Of a stretch of 64,000 nucleotides of DNA, positions 17,461 to 26,055 are shown one piece after another. Position 1 is the stretch's first letter; every line of letters starts with the position of its first letter. The notes under the pieces are model-generated. The model had not been told where the DNA came from and did not search any database. It was given only the letters and a program-made list of their open reading frames with translations. The translations under genes were made by a program, and so were the position numbers. This DNA is from Alphaproteobacteria bacterium. Its GTDB lineage: Bacteria > Pseudomonadota > Alphaproteobacteria > SHVV01. Location of the stretch: the NCBI GenBank assembly GCA_016869275.1, contig VGEO01000003.1:19484-83483 (forward strand). Direction: 5' to 3'.

Positions 17461-18666
17461 CTAGGTCGCGCGCCGCTGTTCGACCAGGACGCCTTCGGCG
17501 GCCAGCGCCTCGATCTCGGCTCGAGAATAACCGGCTTCGGCCAGAATTTCGCGGCCCGAGCCCGAAAAGGCCGGCGGCAAACGCCGGAGCGAAGCCGGGG
17601 TCCGGCCGAGCTTGGCCGGGAACCCGGTGCCGCGATAACCGCCCTCTTCGATCACCATGGCCCGATGGCGCGTATGCGGATGCTCCAGGACCGCCGGCAC
17701 GTCATTGATGGTAGCGGCCGGAACGCCGAATTCCAGCAGATCCATGTAGACGTTCTCGCCATCGGCGGCGGCAAACAGCGGGATCAGGACGGCTTCGAGC
17801 GCGACACGGTTGGCGACGCGGTCGGCGTTGTTGCGAAACCGCGGGTCCTCGCCGAGTTCGGGCCGACCGAGCTTGGCGCACAGGCGGCGGAACTGGCCGT
17901 TGTTGAGCGCGGCGAGGAAGATCGGCCGGGTGCGGGTCTCGTAGCGATCGTAAGGCGCCACGTTCGGATGCGAGTTGCCGGTGAGGGTCGGCGTCTTGCC
18001 GGTCATGAACCAGTTGGCGTTCTGCGGGTGCACCAGCGCGACGCCGTTGTCGTAGAGCGTGGTTTCGATGAATTGACCGCGGCCCGAGTTGGTGCGCTCG
18101 TGAATCGCCGCCATGATCGCGAACGCCGCCATGTAGCCAGTCGCCTGATCGACCACCGCCACGCCAATGCGGATCGCGCCCGACGCCGGGGTGCCGTTGA
18201 CGCTCATGAGGCCCGAGAGCGCCTGGGCAACGCCGTCGTAGCCCGGCAGACCGCCGAGCGGGCCATCGGCGCCGAAGCCCGAGATGCGGCAATAGACCAG
18301 GCGGGGAAACTTCGGGGCGAGCACCTCGTGGTAGCCCAAGCCCCAGCGCTCCATGGTGCCGATCTTGAAGTTCTCGATGACGACATCGGCGTTCTCGAGC
18401 AGTTTGAGGACCACCGCGCGGCCGCGGGGCTGCGCGAGGTCGAGCCCGATCGAGCGCTTGTTGCGATTGACGCCGATGAAGTACGCAGCCACGCCGTCCC
18501 GGAACGGCGGCCCCCAGGTCCGGGTTTCGTCGCCCTGGGGCGGCTCGACCTTGATGATCTCGGCGCCGTGGTCGCCCAGGAGCTGGGTACAGAGCGGCCC
18601 GCCGAAGACCCGCGAGAGATCGACCACCTTGAGGCCGGCGAGCGCGCCGCCGCTTGTTTCCGCCAT
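17461..18666 (-). CDS. CaiB/BaiF-family (class III) CoA-transferase
   Basis: 401 residues. Family III CoA-transferases move CoA between carboxylic acids through an aspartyl-CoA intermediate. Signatures include LKVVDLSRVFGGPLCTQLL, AEIIKVEPPQGDETR, VIENFKIGTMERWGLGY, ISGFGADGPLGGLPGYDGV, in which the last Asp fits the catalytic position, and VNGTPASGAIRIGV. It diverges from an acyl-CoA dehydrogenase 139 bases away, which suggests use in activating and oxidising the same acyl or dicarboxylic substrate. The substrate is unidentified. Confidence 0.93.
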   Translation of the reverse strand: MAETSGGALAGLKVVDLSRVFGGPLCTQLLGDHGAEIIKVEPPQGDETRTWGPPFRDGVAAYFIGVNRNKRSIGLDLAQPRGRAVVLKLLENADVVIENFKIGTMERWGLGYHEVLAPKFPRLVYCRISGFGADGPLGGLPGYDGVAQALSGLMSVNGTPASGAIRIGVAVVDQATGYMAAFAIMAAIHERTNSGRGQFIETTLYDNGVALVHPQNANWFMTGKTPTLTGNSHPNVAPYDRYETRTRPIFLAALNNGQFRRLCAKLGRPELGEDPRFRNNADRVANRVALEAVLIPLFAAADGENVYMDLLEFGVPAATINDVPAVLEHPHTRHRAMVIEEGGYRGTGFPAKLGRTPASLRRLPPAFSGSGREILAEAGYSRAEIEALAAEGVLVEQRRAT

Positions 18667-18805
18667 CGACTTCCTCCCGAGACACGGGACACACCCTAGC
18701 CACGGCTCGCCACGCTGGCAACGCGCCGAACCGGCTCGATCTCCCCCGACGCAGCAGAAACTGCGCGATCTCCCCGGATGCGGCGGGGACCGCTAGAGTG
18801 CAGCG

Positions 18806-20014
18806 ATGGACTTCGGCGAGTCGGACGAGATCGCGGCGCTGCGCGCGAGCGTCTTGCGTCTGATCGAGCGCGAGATCGAGCCCGCGATCGGCGCGTTCGA
18901 GCGCGCCGGCGCGTTTCCGCGGCCGATCGTCGAAAAAATGGGCGCGGCCGGCTTGTTTGGCGCCGCGTTCCCGGAACGCTTGGGCGGCAGCGCGAGCGGG
19001 TTCGCCGCGGTCGCGGCGATTGCCGAAACGCTCTCCAGACGCCGGCCCGAGTTCGGCTACCTCATGAATATGCAGGCGATGACCTGCCCGTTCACGATCT
19101 TCAACTGGGGCACCGACGAACAGGCCGAACGGTTCGTGCCCAATGTGATCCAGGGCCGCCGGCTCGGCATGTTCGCGCTGACCGAACCGGGGGGCGGTTC
19201 CGACCCGGCCAGCGCGATGCAAACCCGCGCGCGGCGCGACGGCGAGGTCTATCGCTTAAGCGGGGCCAAGACCTTCATCACCATGGCCGACGTCGCCGAT
19301 GTCGGGGTCGTCTTCGCCAAGACCGACCCGGACGCCGGGCATCGCGGCATCACCGCCTTCATCGTCGAGCCTCTCGGCCAACCCGGCTACCGCGCCGACC
19401 CGATCGCGATGCCGGGGCTGGCGCCGACGTTCCGGAGCTGCGCCGTTTCGTTCGATGAGGTCGCGGTCCCGGCCGCGAACCGGCTGGGCGCCGAGGGTGA
19501 GGGCTTCAAGATCGCGATGAACGCCTTGGACTACGGCCGCTTGACCGTCGCTGCGCGGCTTACCGGCCTGGCGCAGGGATGTTTCGAGGCAGCGACGGCT
19601 TACGCCAATCAACGCGTCATCGGCGGCCAGGCGATCGCGCGCTACCAGATGGTCCAGCAGGGGATCGCCGACATGGCGGTCGAGATCGAAGCCGCGCGGC
19701 TCTTAGTGGCGAAGCTCGCCTGGACCATGGACCAGGGTGCGCCCGCGACCCGCGCCGCTGCGCACGCCAAATACTTCGCGCAGACGGTCGCCAACCGAGC
19801 GGCCCGGACCGCGGCCGAGGTGTTCGGCGGCTATGCCCTCACCGATGCCTATCCGATCCAGAAGCTCGCAGCTTACGTCGCCGTCCTCACCGCCGGCGAG
19901 GGCACCGCCAACGTGCAACGGGTCTTGATCGCCGAGGACGCCCTCGGCCTCAAGGACGCGAACCGCCACCCAGTCAGAAACCGGTTGATTCGACCTGCAA
20001 ACACAAGCTCTTGA
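18806..20014 (+). CDS. Acyl-CoA dehydrogenase
   Basis: 402 residues, an FAD enzyme forming the 2,3-double bond of acyl-CoA. It shows the FAD-binding FALTEPGGGSDPASAM and FITMADVADVGVVFAKTD strands and a C-terminal AEVFGGYALTD plus LTAGEGTANVQRVLI containing the expected catalytic glutamate. It groups with glutaryl-CoA-dehydrogenase-like and short/branched enzymes by general appearance only. The last ~16 residues read into sequence that in another frame is a vapC remnant, so the natural C-terminus may have been altered by a deletion or insertion there. Confidence 0.92.
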   Translation: MDFGESDEIAALRASVLRLIEREIEPAIGAFERAGAFPRPIVEKMGAAGLFGAAFPERLGGSASGFAAVAAIAETLSRRRPEFGYLMNMQAMTCPFTIFNWGTDEQAERFVPNVIQGRRLGMFALTEPGGGSDPASAMQTRARRDGEVYRLSGAKTFITMADVADVGVVFAKTDPDAGHRGITAFIVEPLGQPGYRADPIAMPGLAPTFRSCAVSFDEVAVPAANRLGAEGEGFKIAMNALDYGRLTVAARLTGLAQGCFEAATAYANQRVIGGQAIARYQMVQQGIADMAVEIEAARLLVAKLAWTMDQGAPATRAAAHAKYFAQTVANRAARTAAEVFGGYALTDAYPIQKLAAYVAVLTAGEGTANVQRVLIAEDALGLKDANRHPVRNRLIRPANTSS

Positions 20015-20255
20015 CGCCAATGCCGAACGCCTGGCCGTTTTCCTCGCACCGCTCGAGACGGTTCCGTTCGAAGATGAGGACGCGCGCATCGCCGGAACCG
20101 TTCGCGCCCAACTCGAGCGCGAAGGGACGCCGATCGGCGCCTATGATCTGCTCATCGCCGGCCAAGCGCTTCGTCGCGACGCGACGCTGGTCACGGCCGA
20201 AGTCGCGGAATTCGCGCGGGTTTCGGGCCTTCGCTGGGAGAACTGGGTCGCTTGA
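19989..20255 (+). pseudogene. 5'-truncated VapC/PIN-domain toxin remnant
   Basis: An 88-codon frame without start codon encodes the C-terminal two thirds of a PIN-domain ribonuclease. Segments RLAVFLAPLETVPF, ARIAGTVRAQLEREG, TPIGAYDLLIAGQAL, ATLVTAEVAEFARVSGL and a final WENWVA are all characteristic of VapC. The central acidic residue (Asp in GAYDLLIA) is kept, but the first catalytic Asp and the N-terminal strand are missing. A TGA at 19986-19988 closes the frame upstream, and no vapB antitoxin remains. It overlaps the last 26 bases of the dehydrogenase gene in a different frame. Confidence 0.75.
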
Positions 20256-20259
20256 GCGC

Positions 20260-21411
20260 TCAGCCCTCCTCGAACGCGCGCCGCATCTCGCGGGCGATCA
20301 CGAGCTGCTGGATCTGGCTGGTGCCCTCGTAGATCCGAAACAGGCGGACGTCGCGGTAGAAATGCTCGACCGGCGTCTCTGCCATGTAGCCGGCGCCGCC
20401 GTGGATCTGGACCGCGCGGTCGGCGGCGCGGCCGACCATTTCGGAGGCGAAGTACTTGCAGCAGGCCGCGTCCATGGTCGTGCGCTCGCCGCGGTCGTAG
20501 CGCCCGGCGGTCTCGAGCACGAGCGCGCGCGCGGCCGAGGCTTCGGTCCGCGAATCGGCGAGCATCGCCTGGATCAGCTGGAAGTCGGCGATCGGCTTTC
20601 CGAACTGCCGGCGGTTCACCGCATAGCCGACCGACTCGTGGATCAGGCGCTCGGCCGTGCCGACGCAGATGCCCGAGATATGGATGCGGCCGCGGTCCAA
20701 GACCTTCATCGCGGTCTTGAAGCCCTGACCCTCGCGGCCGCCAATGATGTTCTCGGCCGGCACCTCGACATCCTCGAAAAACACGTCGCAGGTCTTGGTA
20801 CCGCGCTGGCCCATCTTGGCGTCGGCCTTGCCGAGCCGGATTCCCTTGCTATCGGCCGGAACGATGAAGGCCGAGACGCCGCCGGCGCCGGGGTCGTCCG
20901 GGTCGGTGCGCGCCATCAGAGTGAAGACATTGGCGTAAGGCGCGTTGGTGATGAAGCGCTTGGTGCCGTTGACGACGTAGCGGTCGCCCTTCCGAACCGC
21001 GCGGGTCTTGACGCTGGCGGCATCCGAGCCGACATCGGGTTCGGTCAGCGCGAACGAGCCGACGATCTCGCCCGAGGCGAGTTTGGGCAGCCATTTCTTT
21101 TTCTGCTCGGGCGTGCCGTCGATGACGATCCCTTGGCTGCCGATCCCGATGTTGGTGCCCATTACCGAGCGGAACGCCGGTGCGGTCCAGCCCAGTTCGA
21201 ACGCGATCTCGACGTCGGTCACCATGTCGACGCCGAGGCCGCCATACTCGGCCGGGATGGTGAGGCCGAACAGGCCCAAGCGCTTCAGTTCGGCGCGAAT
21301 TTCGTCCGGGACCTTGTCCTCTTCCTCGACCCGCTTTTCGAGCGGCACCAGCCGCTCGCGCACGAAGCGCCGGATGGTTTCTTTCAGGTGAGCGCGCGTC
21401 TCGAGATCCAT
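20260..21411 (-). CDS. Acyl-CoA dehydrogenase
   Basis: 383 residues from the ATG at 21411, which has an AAGGAG ribosome site eight bases upstream; an upstream GTG would add six residues. FAD and substrate motifs are canonical: SFALTEPDVGSDAASVKT, RYVVNGTKRFITNA and the C-terminal GGAGYMAETPVEHFYRD with LFRIYEGTSQIQQL, whose Glu is the catalytic base. It converges on the vapC remnant and dehydrogenase to the left and is probably the last gene of the RidA-DUF1989-dehydrogenase run. Confidence 0.94.
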   Translation of the reverse strand: MDLETRAHLKETIRRFVRERLVPLEKRVEEEDKVPDEIRAELKRLGLFGLTIPAEYGGLGVDMVTDVEIAFELGWTAPAFRSVMGTNIGIGSQGIVIDGTPEQKKKWLPKLASGEIVGSFALTEPDVGSDAASVKTRAVRKGDRYVVNGTKRFITNAPYANVFTLMARTDPDDPGAGGVSAFIVPADSKGIRLGKADAKMGQRGTKTCDVFFEDVEVPAENIIGGREGQGFKTAMKVLDRGRIHISGICVGTAERLIHESVGYAVNRRQFGKPIADFQLIQAMLADSRTEASAARALVLETAGRYDRGERTTMDAACCKYFASEMVGRAADRAVQIHGGAGYMAETPVEHFYRDVRLFRIYEGTSQIQQLVIAREMRRAFEEG

Positions 21412-21451
21412 CGTCGAGGCTCCTTCCACCGCCGGACCGCGAGGGCGAGGT

Positions 21452-22078
21452 TCAGTTCGGCTCGTAGACGATCGCGCGGACCGGGGTCGGATTGAAGTTG
21501 TTGACCGGGTTGTTCATCTGCGGGCAGTTCGACACAACGGCGATGACGTCCATTTCCGCGCGCAGATCGAGATAGTCCCCGGGCCGCGAGATCGACGGGC
21601 CCATGTCCATGGCGCCGTCGGGGGCGACCGGCACGTACATGAAGAAGTTCAAATTGGCGACCATGTCGCGGGGGCCCATGCCGTATTTCTCGAGTTCGGC
21701 GAGGAAATTGGCCCGGCAGTTGTGATCGTCGGGCTTGTTGTAGCGGGTGCGGTTGATCGCCGACGAGCAGCACCCGCCGATGGTGTCGTGGTAGCCGCAG
21801 GTGTCGGCCACCACGGTGAACATCTTGTTGCAGTTGATCGAATAGAGAACGGTGCCCAAGCGAATGAACAGGTTACCGTTGATCTTCATCGTGTCCGCGG
21901 CGGCGTAGCGGTCCTCGTGGTCGGCGGCGTTGTAGCAGAGGAAATCGACCGCCTGCTTGCCTTCGAGATCGACGAAGCGCAGCACCTGGCCCTGCTCGAT
22001 CGTGCGGCTCCACCCCACCTTGGCGGCGATGATCTCGTCGTGGACGATACGTCCCTGCACTTGCTCGTAGGCTTTCAT
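21452..22078 (-). CDS. DUF1989 / urea carboxylase-associated family protein
   Basis: 208 residues. Conserved family features are a C-rich centre (CGYHDTIGGCCSSAINRTRY, residues ~94-113), VDLEGKQAVDFLCYNA and a C-terminal MDVIAVVSNCPQMNNPVNNFNPTPVR. The cysteines and histidine suggest a metal site. Relatives occur next to urea carboxylase or in guanidine degradation, but no such genes are here. It sits 40 bases upstream of the dehydrogenase and 35 downstream of ridA. An amine or nitrogen-compound catabolic role is an inference from family and RidA neighbour. Confidence 0.85.
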   Translation of the reverse strand: MKAYEQVQGRIVHDEIIAAKVGWSRTIEQGQVLRFVDLEGKQAVDFLCYNAADHEDRYAAADTMKINGNLFIRLGTVLYSINCNKMFTVVADTCGYHDTIGGCCSSAINRTRYNKPDDHNCRANFLAELEKYGMGPRDMVANLNFFMYVPVAPDGAMDMGPSISRPGDYLDLRAEMDVIAVVSNCPQMNNPVNNFNPTPVRAIVYEPN

Positions 22079-22113
22079 CGTGCGCCTCCTAGGGGGCGGG
22101 TCCGCGAGGTCGG

Positions 22114-22533
22114 TTACTTCTTGGTCTTGGCGACGACCGCTTCCAGCTCGATCACGAACTCTTCCTTCACCAGACGGTCGATCATCAAGAGCGTGTTCGG
22201 CGGATAGGTCGAGGTCGAGAACAGCTTGGGGAACAGCGCCTTGCGCAGCTCCATAAACTTCGGGATCGACTGCGAATGGACGAGGTAAGTCCGGAACACG
22301 ATGACGCTGTCCCAGGTTTCGCCGAGCGCCTTCAATAGGTCGCCCAAGTTGCTGAAGACCTGGTGGAACTGGGCCGCGAAGTCGCCGACGCCAACGATCG
22401 CGCCGTCCTTTCCGACTGCGAGCTGTCCGGCGACGTGGTAGGTGTCGGTTCCGGCCGGCACCAACGTGCACATCGAATAGAGCCCCTGGGCCGGCCCGAG
22501 CCCGGGCGGGTTCAAATATTGGACTTTCGCCAT
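22114..22533 (-). CDS. RidA/YjgF/YER057c-family deaminase
   Basis: 139 residues, a small trimeric family that hydrolyses reactive enamine or imine intermediates. AGQLAVGKDGAIVGVGDF, FSNLGDLLKALGETWDSVI and IELEAVVAKTK follow the family fold. The usual arginine near the active site is present in VFRTYLV. It heads the ridA-DUF1989-acyl-CoA dehydrogenase run, so a link to catabolism of a nitrogen-containing acid is plausible. Confidence 0.88.
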   Translation of the reverse strand: MAKVQYLNPPGLGPAQGLYSMCTLVPAGTDTYHVAGQLAVGKDGAIVGVGDFAAQFHQVFSNLGDLLKALGETWDSVIVFRTYLVHSQSIPKFMELRKALFPKLFSTSTYPPNTLLMIDRLVKEEFVIELEAVVAKTKK

Positions 22534-22741
22534 CGCGGCATCCCCTCTGGTGTCGTTTGTCGGACGAGCGCCGCCGGTACGCGGCAGCGCCCCGCGGCTT
22601 CATAGCCGCATCTCGCAGCCGGCCGCAACCCGGACGTAGCGGGAGGCGGGCGCGCCGCGATCCGGTATAATCCCGGCCGAACCCGCCGTGACGGTGGGAC
22701 TGAGACCCGTCCGAGGACGGGACGAACAGGGAGTTGCGATT

Positions 22742-24718
22742 TTGAGCGCGCGGACCCTTCGGGGAGCGGTCAGCGGACTTGTGGCGGTTGCGGCACTCGC
22801 CGCCGGCGACGCCTGGGCGCAGGCGCGACCGATTGAACGCGCCGGACCCGGCTGGATCATCGACCCGGCCGCCAACTGCGGCACCTCCAATCCGTTCGCG
22901 ACCGGGCGCGAGACCATTTCGTGGTCGGGCAAGTGCCTGCGCGGCCGCCTGCACGGGCCGGGAACGCTGATCTGGTTCGAAAACGGGTTCGAGACCGAGC
23001 GCGACGAGGGCACGTTCCGAAACGGCGAGCTCCACGGCGATGCGGTGGTGACCCTCGCCAACAAGACGGTGATCTTCGGCAACTACAAGGACGGCGTCCG
23101 CCACGGCGAGTTCATGGTGGTGACGCCGGACGGCAACTACCTGCAGGGCGTCTACGCCGACGGCGAGTTGATCGAGCAACGGCGGCTCGATCGCGACGCG
23201 ATCAAACGCTGGCGCGAGGCCCGCAAGGGCGATCAGCGGTTGGCGAGCATCACGGTCGAGGTGCCGGCGCGGGAGGAGCGTCCGGGGGCCGAGCCGGCCC
23301 CGCTGGCGGCCATTCCGCCCCCAGCCGCGCCCGTTCCCGCAGCCCCGGTTGCCGCCCTGGTGCCGGCCCCAATGGCCGTACCGCCGGTCCCGGTAGCGGT
23401 GGCGCCGGCCGTTACGATCGCCGCGGTGCCGGCAGCGGCGCAACCGCCGCTGCCGGTCAGGATCCCGGCAACGCCCTTCATCGGTCCGCTCGGCTTGAGC
23501 GACCCTTACACGCCGCTCCCGTTTCCGGTGACCGCGGCGTTGAGCGGCGCGACCTCGGTCGCAGCGCTCCCGCTCGACCCGGCGCTCGCGCAACTCGTGC
23601 GCATCGACGGACAACCGGCGATCGCGCTCGCGACCCAGATCCCGGGCGGGATCAACCTCGCGCCGGGCCCGGTTGCCGCCGCGGCCGGACCGCAGTTCGC
23701 CGAAACCCGGATCCTGGCAAGCCTTCTTCAGTCCTCGCCCGCGCTCCGCGCCGGCGCCGGCTCGCCCGGATCGCGCTCGGCGACGCTGGCGCAAGGGAGC
23801 CAAACGCAAGCGACGCGTGGTGTTCCGATGGCCGATGAACCGATCGTGCTGCGCCCGCCAGGATCCGCGCCGGCGGCGGGCAAGCTCAAGCTGCGCCCGC
23901 CGCCCGAGCGGCCCGGCGCCGGCGTCGCACCGCCGGCGGCTTCGACCCCTGAGCCCGCAGTCGCGGCGCCGGCGCCCGCGCCGGTCGCGGTTCCGGAGCG
24001 ACGGGTGGCGCTCAACCTGGGCGGCGCCGACATCCGCGATGCCGCCAAGCTGATCCTCGGCGACATCCTGAACGTCCGCTATTCGATCGATCCCGCGGTG
24101 CGCGGCACCGTCTCGGTTGGAACCCCGCCCGACCTCGCGACCTCGATGCTGGTGCCGTGGCTCCGGACCGCGCTCCAAGTCAACGCCGCCGATCTCGTGG
24201 TCACCCCGGAGGGCTACCGCGTCCACGCGCTCGCGAGCGCGGCGAACGCCGCCACCTTACCGACGCTTGCTCCGCCGCCGCAGGCCGAGTCGCAGTTCGT
24301 CCACGCCTATGCGCTCGAGCGCGACGGGCGTGAGGCCGAAGCGGCGCCGGTCTACGCCGCGCTCGCTGCCAACTTCCCCGGCTCGGAACTCGCGGCCATG
24401 GCCGGCGAGCGCTTGGCTGCGCTCAACCGACGCCTCGATGCGCCGCGGCGCGAGACCTGGTTGCCGGCGCAGATGTCGATGATCGGCGCCTACCTCTGTT
24501 CGCGCCAGGGCTACTACCCCAACCAGTCCAAATGGTGCGGGTTCGTGCGCGGCGAGAACGGCGATGCGCTCCGAGTCGAGGTGCGCGAGATCACGTACAA
24601 CGGCCTGTTCGCCATCGGCTTCCGCGCCACCACCTGCACCGGCGGCGAGTTCATCGGTCCGACCTCGCACGGCAGGTTGGTGACGGTACCGCGCAACTGC
24701 CTGGAAGCGCGCTGGTAG
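22742..24718 (+). CDS. Secreted MORN-repeat protein with secretin N0-like domain
   Basis: 658 residues from a TTG start chosen because AGGGAG lies nine bases upstream and a clean signal peptide (SARTLRGAVSGLVAVAALAA) follows; a GTG at 22688 is possible. After cleavage come three to four MORN repeats (for example GRLHGPGTLIW, FRNGELHGDAV, YKDGVRHGEF), then a long Ala-Pro-Val linker of about 220 residues. Next is a domain (RRVALNLGGADIRDAAKLI to LVVTPEGYRV, residues ~420-495) that aligns with the N0/STN region of the GspD encoded at 26056-28221. A cysteine-containing C-terminal domain follows (residues ~550-658). The gene converges on the type II secretion operon. It may contact the secretin or act as its periplasmic partner (inference). 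Confidence 0.8.
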   Translation: MSARTLRGAVSGLVAVAALAAGDAWAQARPIERAGPGWIIDPAANCGTSNPFATGRETISWSGKCLRGRLHGPGTLIWFENGFETERDEGTFRNGELHGDAVVTLANKTVIFGNYKDGVRHGEFMVVTPDGNYLQGVYADGELIEQRRLDRDAIKRWREARKGDQRLASITVEVPAREERPGAEPAPLAAIPPPAAPVPAAPVAALVPAPMAVPPVPVAVAPAVTIAAVPAAAQPPLPVRIPATPFIGPLGLSDPYTPLPFPVTAALSGATSVAALPLDPALAQLVRIDGQPAIALATQIPGGINLAPGPVAAAAGPQFAETRILASLLQSSPALRAGAGSPGSRSATLAQGSQTQATRGVPMADEPIVLRPPGSAPAAGKLKLRPPPERPGAGVAPPAASTPEPAVAAPAPAPVAVPERRVALNLGGADIRDAAKLILGDILNVRYSIDPAVRGTVSVGTPPDLATSMLVPWLRTALQVNAADLVVTPEGYRVHALASAANAATLPTLAPPPQAESQFVHAYALERDGREAEAAPVYAALAANFPGSELAAMAGERLAALNRRLDAPRRETWLPAQMSMIGAYLCSRQGYYPNQSKWCGFVRGENGDALRVEVREITYNGLFAIGFRATTCTGGEFIGPTSHGRLVTVPRNCLEARW

Positions 24719-24809
24719 CGGGCTTGGTCTGGCCCGGAATTTTCGCTACTCTATTTGTCGATCGCGCTGCGGACTCGTGACTTTTATTTGTTGTCTCAAG
24801 AGCTCAACT

Positions 24810-25988
24810 ATGCGCCATGCCATCGTCCTATGGAGCGCCGGAGCGCTCGCGGCGGTCGCTCTCGCGAGCGCCTCCGCCGCGGCCGGGTCGATCGCGGTCG
24901 ATAGCGCGACCGGGCGGACCAATTACCTGGTCAGCCTCGACGCGATGGTGAGCAGTCTCCGCAACCTGTCGCAGACCTACCTCAACCGCGGCGTCACCAG
25001 CTTCACCGGAATCGAGCTCACCTACGATCCGAGCGTCGACCAGGCCTTGATGTACGGAACCAAGGGCTTCACCCAAGCCGACGCCGACTGGGCTCGCGCC
25101 AACTTGCGCATCTACGACATCTACCGCCAGCTCGGCGGCAACGAGATCAACCTGAAGCAGCAGTATAGCCGCTCGGGCAACCAATTCTATGTCGGGCTCG
25201 ACGGCTCGGGCGGGCAGTGGTTCGCGACCTTGGCCGACGCGCAAGGCTACATGTTCAAGCTGCTGGTCGGGCAGAGCGCCGAGATCCCGAAGGCGGTCAA
25301 AGCCGCGCTGCTCGCCGCCAATTCGAACGATCTCGCGACCGTGGTCGCGCGCGCGCGCGACGCCATGCTCGACGGCCGCGGCGTCGCTGCGACCGGGAGC
25401 TCGACGACCGTCACCTTCACCGGCACCGGCTTCAGCAACACCAACGGCACGCCGGTTGTGATCGCGCCGACCGGGATCACGGTGAGCAGCGTCACGTACG
25501 AGAGCTCGACCAAAATAACGGCGACGCTCGCGATCGGGCAGTCGGCGCCAGCCGGGCTCACCAAGATACATCTCTTCAATGCCGGCAATACGTTCGTCCC
25601 GGTCGATACGTTCGACCTCCTGGTCGTTAGCGGCACCGGGTCGCTCACCCCGACCGCCGACGATCACGGCGATACGCCGATCACCGCGACCGCGCTCGCG
25701 ACCGGGACCACCGTCACCGGCACGATCGGGACCGCAACCGACAACGACGTCTTTCAGGTGACGCTCGCCGGCGCCGGTACCCTCAGCCTCGCCTCGTCGG
25801 GGCCGACCGACGTCAATGTCCAGCTCGAGGACGTGAACGGCACCGTCATCGCCGCCGATGCCGACAGCGGCACCTGGTACAATTTCAGCTTGAGCCGCGC
25901 GCTCAGCGCCGGGACCTATTTCGTGCGCGTGCTGCATTGCTGCCAGGGCACGGGTACCTACAGCGTGACCGCGACCTTCACGCCCTGA
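24810..25988 (+). CDS. Secreted protein with PPC-type C-terminal domain
   Basis: 392 residues with signal peptide (VLWSAGALAAVALASASAAA). Residues ~25-195 are an unassigned alpha-helical domain. Residues ~200-285 are a TIG/IPT-like beta domain (VTFTGTGFSNTNGTPVVI). The end matches bacterial pre-peptidase C-terminal (PPC) domains: DHGDTPITATALATGTTVTG, DNDVFQVTLAGAGTL and a final FVRVLHCCQGTGTYSVTATF. PPC domains usually sit on enzymes exported by type II secretion. The gene faces gspD across a strong terminator, which makes it a candidate substrate. No protease active site is visible. Confidence 0.78.
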   Translation: MRHAIVLWSAGALAAVALASASAAAGSIAVDSATGRTNYLVSLDAMVSSLRNLSQTYLNRGVTSFTGIELTYDPSVDQALMYGTKGFTQADADWARANLRIYDIYRQLGGNEINLKQQYSRSGNQFYVGLDGSGGQWFATLADAQGYMFKLLVGQSAEIPKAVKAALLAANSNDLATVVARARDAMLDGRGVAATGSSTTVTFTGTGFSNTNGTPVVIAPTGITVSSVTYESSTKITATLAIGQSAPAGLTKIHLFNAGNTFVPVDTFDLLVVSGTGSLTPTADDHGDTPITATALATGTTVTGTIGTATDNDVFQVTLAGAGTLSLASSGPTDVNVQLEDVNGTVIAADADSGTWYNFSLSRALSAGTYFVRVLHCCQGTGTYSVTATFTP

Positions 25989-26008
25989 TTGCACCGGCGA
26001 TTCTCGCG

Positions 26009-26036
26009 AAAAAGGCGTCCGCGGGCGCCTTTTTTT
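26009..26036. terminator. Bidirectional-looking Rho-independent terminator
   Basis: Stem AAAAAGGCG/CGCCTTTTT with an eight-base loop and a run of seven T. It lies between the convergent PPC gene and gspD. The A-run on the left arm can serve as a T-run for the opposite strand. Confidence 0.9.
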
Positions 26037-26055
26037 GTTTTCCTGAGCGCGGCGA

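Noticed and set aside
18730..18790. Short direct similarity CGATCTCCCC repeated upstream of the acyl-CoA dehydrogenase
   Set aside because: Ten-base matches are expected by chance in GC-rich spacers, and no dyad or conserved spacing is seen.
17461..22533. A single catabolic operon for the acyl-CoA genes
   Set aside because: The genes run in both directions and are separated by a vapC remnant, so at least three transcripts are needed.
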